Shown: positions 26,601 to 35,864 of the stretch, one piece after another
How positions within the stretch are numbered: position 1 is the first letter of the stretch
Layout of the letters: every line of letters starts with the position of its first letter
Origin: Megaleporinus macrocephalus
Lineage: Eukaryota > Chordata > Actinopteri > Characiformes > Anostomidae
Assembly: GCA_021613375.1 (NCBI GenBank)
Contig: CM038716.1
Coordinates: forward strand, 12,588,774-12,652,773
DNA length: 64,000 nt
Direction of reading: 5' to 3'
Program-made: the position numbers and the translations under genes
Notes under the pieces: model-generated
What the model was told of the DNA's origin: nothing
What the model saw: only the letters and a program-made list of their open reading frames with translations
Database searches by the model: none

Positions 26601-29600
26601 CTATACCACATATACCACATCTATACCACATATACCACATCTATACCACATCTATACTACATCTATACCACATATACCACATCTATACCACATATACCAC
26701 ATCTATACCACATATACCACATCTATACCACATCTATACTACATCTATACCACATCTATACCACATCTATATTACATCTATACTACATCTATACCACATA
26801 TACCACATCTATACCACATATACCACATCTATACCACATATACCACATCTATACCACATCTATACCACATCTATACCACATCTATACTACATCTATACCA
26901 CATATACCACATCTATACCACATATACCACACCTATACTACATCTATACCACGTATACCACATCTATACCACATCTATACCACATCTATACCACATCTAT
27001 ACCACATCTATACTACATCTATACCACATCTATACCACATCTATACTACATCTATACCACATATACCACATCTATACCACATATACCACATCTATACCAC
27101 ATCTATACCACATCTATACCACATCTATACTACATCTATACCACATATACCACATCTATACCACATATACCACACCTATACTACATCTATACCACGTATA
27201 CCACATCTATACCACATCTATACCACATCTATACCACATCTATACCACATCTATACTACATCTATACCACATATACCACATCTATACCACATATACCTAA
27301 TCTATACCACATGTATACCACATGTATACCACATGTATACCACATCTTTACCTCATCTGCACCACGTATACCACATATACCACATCTATACCACATATAC
27401 CACATCTATACCACATCTATACCATGTATACCACATCTTTACCTCATCTACACCACGTATACCACATATACCACATCTATACCACGTATACCACATCTAT
27501 ACTACATCTATAACACGTATACCACATCTATACCTCATCTACACCACGTAAACCACATCTATACTACATCTATACCACATATACCACATCTATACCTCAT
27601 CTACACCACGTATACCACATCTATACCTCATCTACACGACGTATACCACATCTATATTACATGTATACCACGTATACCACATCTATACCTCATCTACACG
27701 ACGTATACCACATCTATACTACATCTATACCACGTATACCACATCTATACCTCATCTACACCACGTATACCACATCAATACCTCATCTACACCACGTAAA
27801 CAACATCTATACTACATCTATACCACGTATACCACATCTATACCTCATCTACACCACGTATACCACATCTATACCTCATCTACACCACGTATACCACATC
27901 TATACTACATCTATACCACGTATACCACATCTATACTACATCTATACCACGTATACCACATCTATACTACATCTATACCACGTATACCACATCTATACTA
28001 CATGTATACCACGTATACCACATCTATACCTCATCTACACCATGTATACCACATCTATACTACATCTATACCACGTATACCACATCTATACCTCATCTAC
28101 ACCACGTATACCACATCTATACTACATCTATACTACATCTATATCACGTATACCACATCTATACTACATCTATACCACGTATACCACATCTATACTACAT
28201 CTATACCACGTATACCACATCTATACTACATCTATACTACATCTATACTACATCTATACCACGCATACCACATCTATACTACATCTATACTACATCTATA
28301 ATACATTTATACCATGTATACCACATCTATACTACATCTATACCACGTATACCACATCTATACTACATCTATACTACATCTATACCACGTATACCACATC
28401 TATACTACATCTATACCACGCATACCACATCTATACTACATCTATACCACGTATACCACATCTATACTACATCTATACTACATCTATACCACGTATACCA
28501 CATCTATACTACATCTATATTACATCTATATCACATCTACACCACGTATACCACATCTATACTACATCTATACTACATTTATGCCATGTATACCACATCT
28601 ATACTACATCTATATCACATCTACACCATGTATACCACATCTATACTACATCTATACTACATCTATACCACGTATACCACATCTATACTACATCTATATC
28701 ACATCTACACCACGTATACCACATCTATACTACATCTATACTACATTTATGCCATGTATACCACATCTATACTACATCTATATCACATCTACACCATGTA
28801 TACCACATCTATACTACATTTATACTACATCTATACCACGTATACCACATCTATACTACATCTATACTACATTTATGCCGTGTATACCACATCTATACTA
28901 CATCTATATCACATCTACACCATGTATACCACATCTATACTACATCTATACTACATCTATACCACGTATACCACATCTATACTACATCTATACTACATCT
29001 ATGCTACATATACTACATCTATATTACATCTATATCACATCTACACCACGTATACCACATCTATACTACATCTATACTACATTTATGCCATGTATACCAC
29101 ATCTATACTACATCTATATCACATCTACACCATGTATACCACATCTATACTACATCTATACCACATCTACACCACATATACCACATCTATACTACATCTA
29201 TACTACATCTATACTACATATACCACATCTATACTACATCTACATTACATCTATATCAAATCTACACCACGTATACCACATCTATACTACATCTATACCA
29301 CATCTATACTACATCTATACCACATATACCACATCTATACATCTATACTACATATACCACATCTATACTACATCTATACTACATCTTTATCACATCTACA
29401 CCAAGTATACCACATCTATACCACATCTATACTACATCTATACCACGTATACCACATCTATACTACATCTATACTACATCTATACTACATATACCACATC
29501 TACACCACATATACCACATCTATACTACATCTATACCACGTATACCACATCTATACTACATCTATATTACATGTATATCACATCTATACTACATCTATAT

Positions 29601-32600
29601 TACATCTATATCACATCTATACTACATATACCACATCTATACTACATCTATACTACATCTATACCACGTATACCACATCTACACCACGTATACCACATCT
29701 ATACTACATCTATACTACATCTATACTACATCTATACTACATATACCACATCTACACCACGTATACCACATCTATACTACATCTATACCACGTATACCAC
29801 ATCTATACTACATCTATATTACATCTATATCACATCTACACCACGTATACCACATCTATACTACATCTATACTACATCTATACTACATATACCACATCTA
29901 CACCACATATACCACATCTATACTACATCTATATTACATCTATATCACATCTATACTACATATACCACATCTATACTACATCTATACTACATCTATACCA
30001 CGTATACCACATCTACACCACGTTACCACATCTATACTACATCTATACTACATCTATACTACATCTATACTACATATACCACATCTACACCACGTATACC
30101 ACATCTATACTACATCTATACCACGTATACCACATCTATACTACATCTATATTACATCTATATCACATCTACACCACGTATACCACATCTATACTACATC
30201 TATACTACATCTATACTACATATACCACATCTACACCACAATACCACATCTATACTACATCTATATTACATCTATATCACATCTATACTACATATACCAC
30301 ATCTATACTACATCTATACTACATCTATACCACGTATACCACATCTACACCATGTATACCACATCTATACTACATCTATACTACATCTATACTACATCTA
30401 TACTACATATACCACATCTACACCATGTATACCACATCTATACTACATCTATACTACATCTATACCACGTATACCACATCTATACTACATCTATATTACA
30501 TCTATATCACATCTACACCACGTATACCACATCTATACTACATCTATACTACATTTATGCCATGTATACCACATCTATACTACATCTATATCACATCTAC
30601 ACCATGTATACCACATCTATACTACATCTATACCACATCTACACCACATATACCACATCTATACTACATCTATACTACATCTATACTACATATACCACAT
30701 CTATACTACATCTACATTACATCTATATCAAATCTACACCACGTATACCACATCTATACTACATCTATACCACATCTATACTACATCTATACCACATATA
30801 CCACATCTATACTACATCTATACCACGTATACCACATCTATACTACATCTATACTACATCTATACTACATCTATACTACATATACCACATCTACACCACG
30901 TATACCACATCTATACTACATCTATACCACGTATAACACATCTATACTACATCTATATTACATCTATATCACATCTATACTACATATACCACATCTATAC
31001 TACATCTATACTACATCTATACCATGTATACCACATCTACACCACGTATACCACATCTATACTACATCTATACTACATCTATACTACATATACCACATCT
31101 ACACCACGTATACCACATCTATACTACATCTATACCACGTATACCACATCTATACTACATCTATATTACATCTATATCACATCTATACTACATATACCAC
31201 ATCTATACTACATCTATACTACATCTATACCACGTATACCACATCTACACCACGTATACCACATCTATACTACATCTATACTACATATATACTACATCTA
31301 TACTACATATACCACATCTACACCACGTATACCACATCTATACTACATCTATACCACGTATATACCACATCTATACTACATCTATATTACATCTATATCA
31401 CATCTACACCACGTATACCACATCTATACTACATCTATACTACATCTATACTACATATACCACATCTACACCACATATACCACATCTATACTACATCTAT
31501 ATTACATCTATATCACATCTATACTACATATACCACATCTATACTACATCTATACTACATCTATACCACGTATACCACATCTACACCACGTATACCACAT
31601 CTATACTACATCTATACTACATCTATACTACATCTATACCACATATACCACATCTATACTACATCTATATTACATCTATATCACATCTACACCACGTATA
31701 CCACATCTATACTACATCTATACTACATTTATGCCATGTATACCACATCTATACTACATCTATATCACATCTACACCATGTATACCACATCTATACTACA
31801 TCTATACCACATCTACACCACATATACCACATCTATACTACATCTATACTACATCTATACTACATATACCACATCTATACTACATCTACATTACATCTAT
31901 ATCAAATCTACACCACGTATACCACATCTATACTACATCTATACCACATCTATACTACATCTATACCACATATACCACATCTATACTACATCTATACTAC
32001 ATATACCACATCTATACTACATCTATACTACATCTTTATCACATCTACACCAAGTATACCACATCTATACCACATCTATACTACATCTATACCACGTATA
32101 CCACATCTATACTACATCTATACTACATCTATACTACATATACCACATCTACACCACATATACCACATCTATACTACATCTATATTACATCTATATCACA
32201 TCTATACTACATATACCACATCTATACTACATCTATACTACATCTATACCACGTATACCACATCTACACCACGTATACCACATCTATACTACATCTATAC
32301 TACATCTATACTACATCTATACTACATATACCACATCTACACCACGTATACTACATCTATACTACATCTATACCACGTATACCACATCTATACTACATCT
32401 ATATTACATCTATATCACATCTACACCACGTATACCACATCTATACTACATCTATACTACATCTATACTACATATACCACATCTACACCACATATACCAC
32501 ATCTATACTACATCTATATTACATCTATATCACATCTATACTACATATACCACATCTATACTACATCTATACTACATCTATACCACGTATACCACATCTA

Positions 32601-35600
32601 CACCACGTATACCACATCTATACTACATCTATACTACATCTATACTACATATACCACATCTACACCACGTATACCACATCTATACTACATCTATACTACA
32701 TCTATACTACATATACCACATCTACACCACATATACCACATCTATACTACATCTATATTACATCTATATCACATCTATACTACATATACCACATCTATAC
32801 TACATCTATACTACATCTATACCACGTATACCACATCTACACCACGTATACCACATCTATACTACATCTATACTACATCTATACTACATCTATACTACAT
32901 ATACCACATCTACACCACGTATACCACATCTATACTACATCTATACCACGTATACCACATCTATACTACATCTATATTACATCTATATCACATCTACACC
33001 ACGTATACCACATCTATACTACATCTATACTACATCTATACTACATATACCACATCTACACCACATATACCACATCTATACTACATCTATACCACATCTA
33101 TACTACATCTATATTACATCTATATCACATCTACACCACGTATACCACATCTATACTACATCTATACTACATCTATACTACATATACCACATCTACACCA
33201 CATATACCACATCTATACTACATCTATATTACATCTATATCACATCTATACTACATATACCACATCTATACTACATCTATACTACATCTATACCACGTAT
33301 ACCACATCTACACCATGTATACCACATCTATACTACATCTATACTACATCTATACCACGTATACCACATCTATACTACATCTATATTACATCTATATCAC
33401 ATCTACACCACGTATACCACGTCTATACTACATCTATACTACATTCATGCCATGTATACCACATCTATACTACATCTATATCATATCTACACCACGTATA
33501 CTACATCTATACTACATCTATACCACGTATACCACATCTATACCACGTATACTACATCTATACTACATCTATACCACGTATACCACATCTATACTACATC
33601 TATACTACATCTATACCACATCTACACCAGATCTATACTCCATCTATGCTACATTTATACCACGTATACCACATCTACACCACATATACCACATCTATAC
33701 TACATCTACACTACATCTATACCACGTATACCACATCTATACTACATCTATACCACGTATACCACATCTATACTACATCTATACTACATCTATACTACAT
33801 CTATGCTACATATACCACATCTATAACACATCTATACTACATCTACACTACATCTATACCACGTATACCACATCTATACTACATCTATACTACATCTATG
33901 CTACATATACCACATCTATAACACATCTATACTACATCTATACTACATATACCACATCTACACCACATATACCACATCTATACTACATCTATACTACATC
34001 TTTATCATATTTACACCACGTATACCACATCTATACCACATCTATATCACGTATACCACATCTATACTACATCTATACCACGTATACCACATCTACACCA
34101 CATGTACCACATCTATACTACATCTATACTACATCTATACTACATATACCACATCTATATATATATATATACTTTGACCAAAACTATTTGATTCAAAGTG
34201 TTTATTAAACTGGAGGAAATTTGATTTATTCATACCCAGCGATGCCATAGCCTTCCATAAGTGAGTTCATATCTTTATGTGATGGAATTTAAGTGGAGGG
34301 CTTTTTAAGAAAAACATTACACTTTTATGTAAAATTTGTTTTTGTTTTTTAAGTATTCTTTCTTTTCTGTTTATAAAAGGACCCCATTTTGCCTGTTGGA
34401 GATGGAAACGAGAAGAAAGGAGAAGAAAAGGTAAATATAGAGCTGCAGTAGATATACAAACATATCCTCACCATCAAACAAGAGAAAACAAGAGGAAGCT
34501 AAATATAACTGGACAGGCTCTGAGGCAAAGACAGAAGACCTGACAGCTACCTTTTATAGAAGTCTATATAGTGATCTACACAGAACAGTCTATATAGTGA
34601 TCTACACGGAACAGTCTATATAGTGATCCACACGGAACAATCTATATAGTGATCCACACAGAACAGTCTATATAGTGATCTACACAGAACAGTCTATATA
34701 GTGATCTACACAGAGCAGTCTATATAATGATCTACACAAAACAGTCTATATAGTGATCTACACAGAACAGTCTATATAGTGAACTACACGGAACAGTCTA
34801 TATAGTGATCCACACAGAACAGTCTATATAGTGATCTACACAGAACAGTCTATATAGTGATCTACACAGAACAGTCTATACAGTGATCTACACAGTACAG
34901 TCTATAAAGTGATCTACACAAAACAATCTATATAGTGATCTGCACAGAACAGTCTATATAGTGATCTACACAGAACAGTCTATATAGTGATCTACACAGA
35001 GCAGTCTATATAATGATCTACACAAAACAGTCTATATAGTGATCTACACAGAACAGTCTATATAGTGATCTACACAGAGCAGTCTATATAGTGATCTACA
35101 CAGAGCAGTCTATAGTAATCTATACAGAACAGTCTATATAGTGATCTACACAGAACAGTCTATATAGTGATCTACACAGAACAGACTATATAGTGATCTA
35201 CACAGAACAGTCTATATAGTGTTCTACACAGAGCAGTCTATAGTGATCTACACAGAACAGTTTATATAGTGTTCTACACAGAGCAGTCTATAGTGATCTA
35301 CACAGAACAGTCTATATAGTGTTCTACACAGATCAGTCTATAGTGATCTACACAGAACAGTCTTTATAGTGTTCTACACAGAGCAGTCTATATAGTGATC
35401 TACACAGAACAGTCTTTATAGTGTTCTACACAGAGCAGTCTATATAGTGTTCTACACAGAGCAGTCTATATAGTGTTCTACACAGAACAGTCTTTATAGT
35501 TTTCTACACCTGAGCTTCTTCCCTGTCTCCCAGGAGGCTGCTGGAGATCAGCAGCACACGACACCAGAACACGAAGGAGAGCGATACGAAACCTTCCAAC

Positions 35601-35773
35601 GTGGTCCAGGGCAGGAGGACCTGGTGGAGGAGGCAGGGTGGTCCAGGCCTAGTGATGAAAACAGGTTCACCTGGAGGAGCAACACTTATCCCACCACTAA
35701 CCTGGATGCTGAGTCAACGCCTGCGACCAGAGACGAGTCTCCGTACCAAATACTGAACGAGCAGGAATCATAA
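1721..35773 (+). CDS. Gene 1: multi-exon Ser/Asp-Lys block-repeat protein (5' incomplete)
   Basis: Thirteen exons can be joined in one open frame: 1721-1900, 2405-2503, 2647-2763, 2853-2921, 5626-5670, 7274-7325, 7491-7579, 8065-8178, 18732-18848, 22276-22389, 26141-26248, 34380-34430 and 35534-35773. They total 1395 nt, or 464 residues plus TAA. All introns are phase 0 except 7326-7490 (phase 1). Seven exons share a plan: a start at AG then GAY-TCN (Asp-Ser), a 10-20 residue Ser/Asp/Glu cluster with CK2-like acidic serine sites, then a Lys-rich tail to the donor. The predicted protein is a disordered polyampholyte with alternating acidic and basic blocks. Nopp140 and treacle have similar alternating low-complexity repeats, and in treacle each repeat has its own exon. 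That is only an architectural analogy. I do not recognise the gene. The C-terminal 79 residues are ordinary, non-repetitive sequence. The start codon lies upstream of the window or in an unseen exon. A nuclear location is likely from the polylysine blocks but is inferred. Confidence 0.75.
1918..2404 (+). repeat. CT/TCTG pyrimidine microsatellite
   Basis: About 485 bp of TCTC, TCTG and TTTC words, almost free of purines other than G, fill the intron up to the acceptor at 2404. It would act as an extreme polypyrimidine tract. The plus-strand frame through it is open and encodes Ser/Leu/Val/Cys. Confidence 0.9.
2405..2503 (+). CDS. Gene 1 exon, DS-cluster/Lys unit (33 codons)
   Basis: The acceptor follows a nearly 500-bp pyrimidine tract (CTCTCTCAG|GAC) and the donor is AAG|GTAATA. 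The first 18 residues are [18 protein letters not shown] and the remaining 15 are Lys/Arg with one Val. It is phase 0 at both ends, so it could be skipped or duplicated without changing frame. An internal AAG|GTGAAG at 2485/2486 is an alternative donor that would shorten the basic tail by six codons. Confidence 0.85.
2569..2636 (+). repeat. (TG)34 microsatellite upstream of a splice acceptor
   Basis: Uninterrupted TG dinucleotides end about 10 bp before the acceptor of the 2647-2763 exon. UG repeats in this position are bound by TDP-43 and CELF proteins in other genes, as at CFTR exon 9. Confidence 0.95.
2647..2763 (+). CDS. Gene 1 exon, DS-cluster/Lys unit (39 codons)
   Basis: The exon starts at TCAG|GATTCA and ends at ATG|GTGAAA. 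It encodes [11 protein letters not shown] and then a 28-residue basic tail rich in Lys with Arg, Asn, Gln and Glu. The acceptor lacks a conventional polypyrimidine tract; instead about 34 TG dinucleotides (2569-2636) sit directly upstream. It is phase 0 at both ends. Confidence 0.85.
2853..2921 (+). CDS. Gene 1 exon, short serine-run unit (23 codons)
   Basis: The acceptor is TCTGTCTCAG and the donor is AAG|GTGAGA, close to consensus. The product has one Tyr, ten consecutive serines, then the acidic stretch ESDEEPD and a short basic end RRVKK. The long lysine tail of the sister exons is missing. The preceding intron is only 89 bp. It is phase 0 at both ends. Confidence 0.8.
2940..5460 (+). repeat. 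ACT/ATT-rich minisatellite, unit about 56 bp
   Basis: Units built from TTACTACTTACTACTACTG, AATTACTAAAACACTACTAC and TTGCTACTACTGTTAAA words run through most of intron 2922-5625. They are regular from 3000 to about 4450 and decay towards 5460. No splice sites or open frames of interest are seen inside. Confidence 0.85.
5626..5670 (+). CDS. Gene 1 candidate small exon (15 codons)
   Basis: The acceptor is ATGTTTGTAG and the donor is AAG|GTACAA. It is 45 nt, phase 0 at both ends, with no stop, and encodes [15 protein letters not shown]. It lacks the serine and lysine pattern. It is called because splice sites and phase fit the flanking exons and because it begins the first non-repetitive stretch after a 2.2-kb array. 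Skipping it would leave the frame intact, so it may be optional or not real. Confidence 0.45.
5671..6565. other. Non-repetitive intronic sequence
   Basis: Mixed-composition sequence with higher G+C at 5740-6130 and a (TA)10 run near 6513-6532. No exon is supported. The 5880-6130 stretch is noted in the findings as a possible conserved noncoding element. Confidence 0.4.
6566..7172 (+). repeat. 20-bp minisatellite carrying a Pol III A-box-like word
   Basis: About 30 copies of a 20-bp unit reading GTTAGTATGGTGGTGTAGTG, with variants GTGCTCAGTATGG. Each intact unit contains TGGTGTAGTGG, which fits the Pol III A-box consensus TRGYNNARNGG. There is no B box. The unit matches the head of tRNA-derived fish SINEs from memory. 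Confidence 0.9.
7274..7325 (+). CDS. Gene 1 candidate exon, ends in phase 1
   Basis: The acceptor is GGTCCAG at 7273, with an earlier in-frame alternative AG at 7267 that would add Val-Gln. The donor TTCAG|GTGAGT at 7325/7326 is near-perfect consensus. It encodes 17 codons ([17 protein letters not shown]) plus one base. The leftover G joins CA at the start of the next exon to make an Ala codon. That agreement between two independently chosen exons is the main support. Confidence 0.5.
7491..7579 (+). CDS. Gene 1 candidate exon, acidic then basic
   Basis: The acceptor is CATTTCCCAG after a pyrimidine tract and the donor is AAG|GTAGAA. Two bases complete the split Ala codon; 29 codons follow. 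The first ten are acidic and Ala-rich ([10 protein letters not shown] region). The end is basic ([13 protein letters not shown]), repeating the acidic-to-basic polarity of the other exons without the serine run. The other frames of this exon contain stops. Confidence 0.55.
7580..8064. other. T-rich intron 7580-8064
   Basis: A plus-strand T/C-rich stretch (7610-7900) followed by A+T-rich sequence, ending in a strong polypyrimidine acceptor at 8064. No additional exon is seen. Confidence 0.6.
8065..8178 (+). CDS. Gene 1 exon, DS-cluster/Lys17 unit (38 codons)
   Basis: The acceptor is TTTTTTTGTTCTAG and the donor is AAG|GTGATC. The first 21 residues are Ser/Asp/Leu with the acidic end SSDSEDD, followed by 17 uninterrupted lysines. 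The lysine codons are mostly AAG with scattered AAA, and the last ten are pure AAG, so the exon contains a coding AAG microsatellite. It is phase 0 at both ends. The donor borders the 10.5-kb intron that carries the 25-bp satellite. Confidence 0.85.
8179..8838. other. Unique intronic sequence before the satellites
   Basis: Ordinary mixed sequence. A run of ACTAGTAAGT-like and TAGTAC words at 8510-8580 and 8815-8835 hints at old repeats. No exon or RNA gene is seen. Confidence 0.4.
8839..9195 (+). repeat. 9-bp minisatellite GTGTTGGCA
   Basis: About 40 copies of GTGTTGGCA/G with occasional GTGTTGGTGAAGTTGGCA variants. A 9-bp period keeps frames open on both strands, which explains the Val-Leu-Ala and Asn-Thr-Ala open frames. 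These are not considered genes. Confidence 0.9.
9196..18560 (+). repeat. 9.4-kb satellite, 24/25-bp unit
   Basis: Roughly 375 copies of a unit with core AAACGTTTTAGATACACTA preceded by CCAGTC, CCAGCC or CCAGAC. Length variants lack one base (TTTTAGTACAC, 24 bp) or four bases (CCAAACG, 21 bp). Each unit has one CpG inside the palindrome AACGTT. The unit resembles the end of a Tc1/mariner-like terminal repeat present singly at 48589-48618. It fills most of gene 1 intron 8179-18731. Confidence 0.95.
18567..18580 (-). repeat. Inverted terminal-repeat remnant at the satellite edge
   Basis: CTTTTGACTGGTAG lies immediately after the last satellite unit and is the inverted form of the satellite core CTACCAGTCAAA. 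It looks like the opposite terminal repeat of the element whose first end was amplified. Confidence 0.6.
18732..18848 (+). CDS. Gene 1 exon, DS-cluster/Lys unit (39 codons)
   Basis: The acceptor is TTTATGTTCAG and the donor is AAG|GTAAAC. Nineteen Ser/Glu/Asp residues ([19 protein letters not shown]) precede 17 lysines, a Gln and two more lysines. It is phase 0 at both ends. It lies about 150 bp downstream of the end of the satellite and shows no trace of it. Confidence 0.85.
18905..20503. mobile_element. 1.6-kb DNA element with about 33-bp inverted ends
   Basis: The left end (18905-18938) starts TACACTGTAAAAATTGC and ends GTTGGTATAACCT. The right end (20471-20503), inverted, starts TACACTGTAAAAAGTGG and ends GTTGGTTTAACCT. 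About 28 of 33 positions agree. Flanking TA could be the target duplication; no longer duplication is seen. The interior holds no transposase frame, so it is non-autonomous, and it contains further fish-type repeat words such as TTTTACTTGAGTA near 20065. It lies in gene 1 intron 18849-22275. Confidence 0.65.
20504..21039. other. Unique or old-repeat intronic sequence
   Basis: The stretch 20630-20710 (TTGGTACAAGATAAAAAC, AACAAGCAATTGAACCAGTTT) loosely repeats 20385-20455 in the adjacent element, so the element may have a partial duplicate. The rest is unremarkable. No exon is seen. Confidence 0.4.
21040..22114 (+). mobile_element. Degraded Tc1-like transposon
   Basis: The sequence matches from memory the widespread fish Tc1-like transposase body, and ends in the terminal repeat word GAATACTTTCGGCAGTATAG followed by TGTA at 22114. 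No matching left terminal repeat was found, so the 5' boundary is approximate and the copy is 5' truncated or eroded. Several frame breaks lie between 21070 and 21700. It is inserted in gene 1 intron 18849-22275 in the same orientation as the gene. Confidence 0.8.
21722..22030 (+). pseudogene. Tc1-like transposase C-terminal fragment
   Basis: The open stretch encodes the end of a DDE transposase. The recognisable words are [26 protein letters not shown] and [17 protein letters not shown] is joined directly to Gly-Leu-IEHLW, so about 30 residues are missing. These include the second catalytic Asp (normally in FQHD). The Glu in IEHLW, the third catalytic position of Tc1-type DDE enzymes, is retained. 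Upstream frames are broken, so no active enzyme is expected. Confidence 0.8.
22276..22389 (+). CDS. Gene 1 exon, DS-cluster/Lys unit (38 codons)
   Basis: The acceptor is CTGTCCACAG and the donor is ATG|GTAAGA. It encodes [18 protein letters not shown] and then a lysine tail ending Arg-Lys-Gly-Glu-Met. The terminal Glu-x-Met matches the end of the 2647-2763 exon, hinting that these two are closest copies. It is phase 0 at both ends. Confidence 0.85.
22510..23600 (+). repeat. AT-rich 26-28-bp minisatellite
   Basis: Units alternate ATATCTCATTTACACTTAAA with TATCTCAT or TTTCTAAT. From 23200 onward they drift to TTACACTTATATATCTTATG forms. It lies in gene 1 intron 22390-26140. Open frames at 23383-23656 are repeat artefacts. 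Confidence 0.9.
23601..24165. other. Unique intronic sequence with TTGTGACAAC hairpin words
   Basis: Between 23860 and 23945 the words GTTGTGACAAC and GTTGTCACAAC recur in both orientations around ACATTG, giving potential short hairpins. Otherwise mixed sequence with no exon. Confidence 0.45.
24166..25855 (+). repeat. 31-bp minisatellite
   Basis: About 54 copies of a 31-bp unit containing GTCTGATTTGTGGTAAACTG then GGTGGTAAGGT, with variants such as TCTGATTCATGGTAAAC and TGGAATATGGCC. The 24541-24780 block recurs with near identity at about 24789-25037, a higher-order duplication. A period of 31 cycles through all frames, which accounts for the 339-codon minus-strand open frame. Confidence 0.92.
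26141..26248 (+). CDS. Gene 1 exon, DS-cluster/Arg-Lys unit (36 codons)
   Basis: The acceptor is TGTCTGGTAG and the donor is GAG|GTGATG. It begins [15 protein letters not shown]. The basic part uses AGG arginine codons as much as lysine (five consecutive Arg), unlike the nearly pure Lys tails elsewhere. It is phase 0 at both ends. The giant CTATACYACAT array starts about 40 bp into the following intron. Confidence 0.85.
26290..34165 (+). repeat. 7.9-kb array of 11-bp and 9-bp words
   Basis: The array is a mosaic of CTATACYACAT (11 bp) and RTATACCAC (9 bp) words, with CTATATTACAT, CTATATCACAT and CTACACCACGT variants. Higher-order blocks are evident: the rare word TCTATATCAAATCTACACC appears with the same flanks near 29250, 30720 and 31895. 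CTTTATCACATCTACACC appears near 29390 and 32033. It fills gene 1 intron 26249-34379. All plus-strand frames are open for long distances because the words lack stop triplets. Confidence 0.95.
34380..34430 (+). CDS. Gene 1 penultimate exon (17 codons)
   Basis: The acceptor TTTATAAAAG follows a long T-rich tract and the donor is AAG|GTAAAT. It encodes [17 protein letters not shown]. It keeps the leading Asp and acidic-then-basic polarity but has no serine run. It is phase 0 at both ends and joins the terminal exon in frame. Confidence 0.7.
34555..35505 (+). repeat. 26-bp minisatellite in the last gene 1 intron
   Basis: About 36 copies of a unit AGTCTATATAGTGATCTACA plus CAGAAC, drifting to TAGTGTTCTACACAGAGC near the 3' end. 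It occupies most of intron 34431-35533. Confidence 0.93.
35534..35773 (+). CDS. Gene 1 terminal exon with stop
   Basis: The acceptor is CTGTCTCCCAG. Seventy-nine codons are open to TAA at 35771-35773. Composition is balanced (Glu, Gln, Thr, Arg, Pro, Trp, Tyr) and unlike the low-complexity exons, ending [12 protein letters not shown]. No transmembrane segment or domain is recognisable. It is the most useful stretch for finding orthologues because it is not repetitive. The CA-rich minisatellite starts about 90 bp after the stop. Confidence 0.8.
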   Translation, partial: EAAGDQQHTTPEHEGERYETFQRGPGQEDLVEEAGWSRPSDENRFTWRSNTYPTTNLDAESTPATRDESPYQILNEQES

Positions 35774-35864
35774 CCTGCAGGAGTCAGGAGAGGTGCTGAG
35801 ACCTCAGTCAACACCAGCTCTCAGTTTCAGCAGTGTTTTTAACATGTCCTCATCGAGTCACCCT

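Noticed and set aside
28314..34208. Open frame of 1,964 codons (Tyr/Thr/Ile/His/Leu/Pro repeats), with others of 1,746, 1,091 and 965 codons in overlapping frames
   Set aside because: The 11-bp and 9-bp words contain no plus-strand stops, so all frames are open at once. There is no conserved start, and no unique flanking coding sequence.
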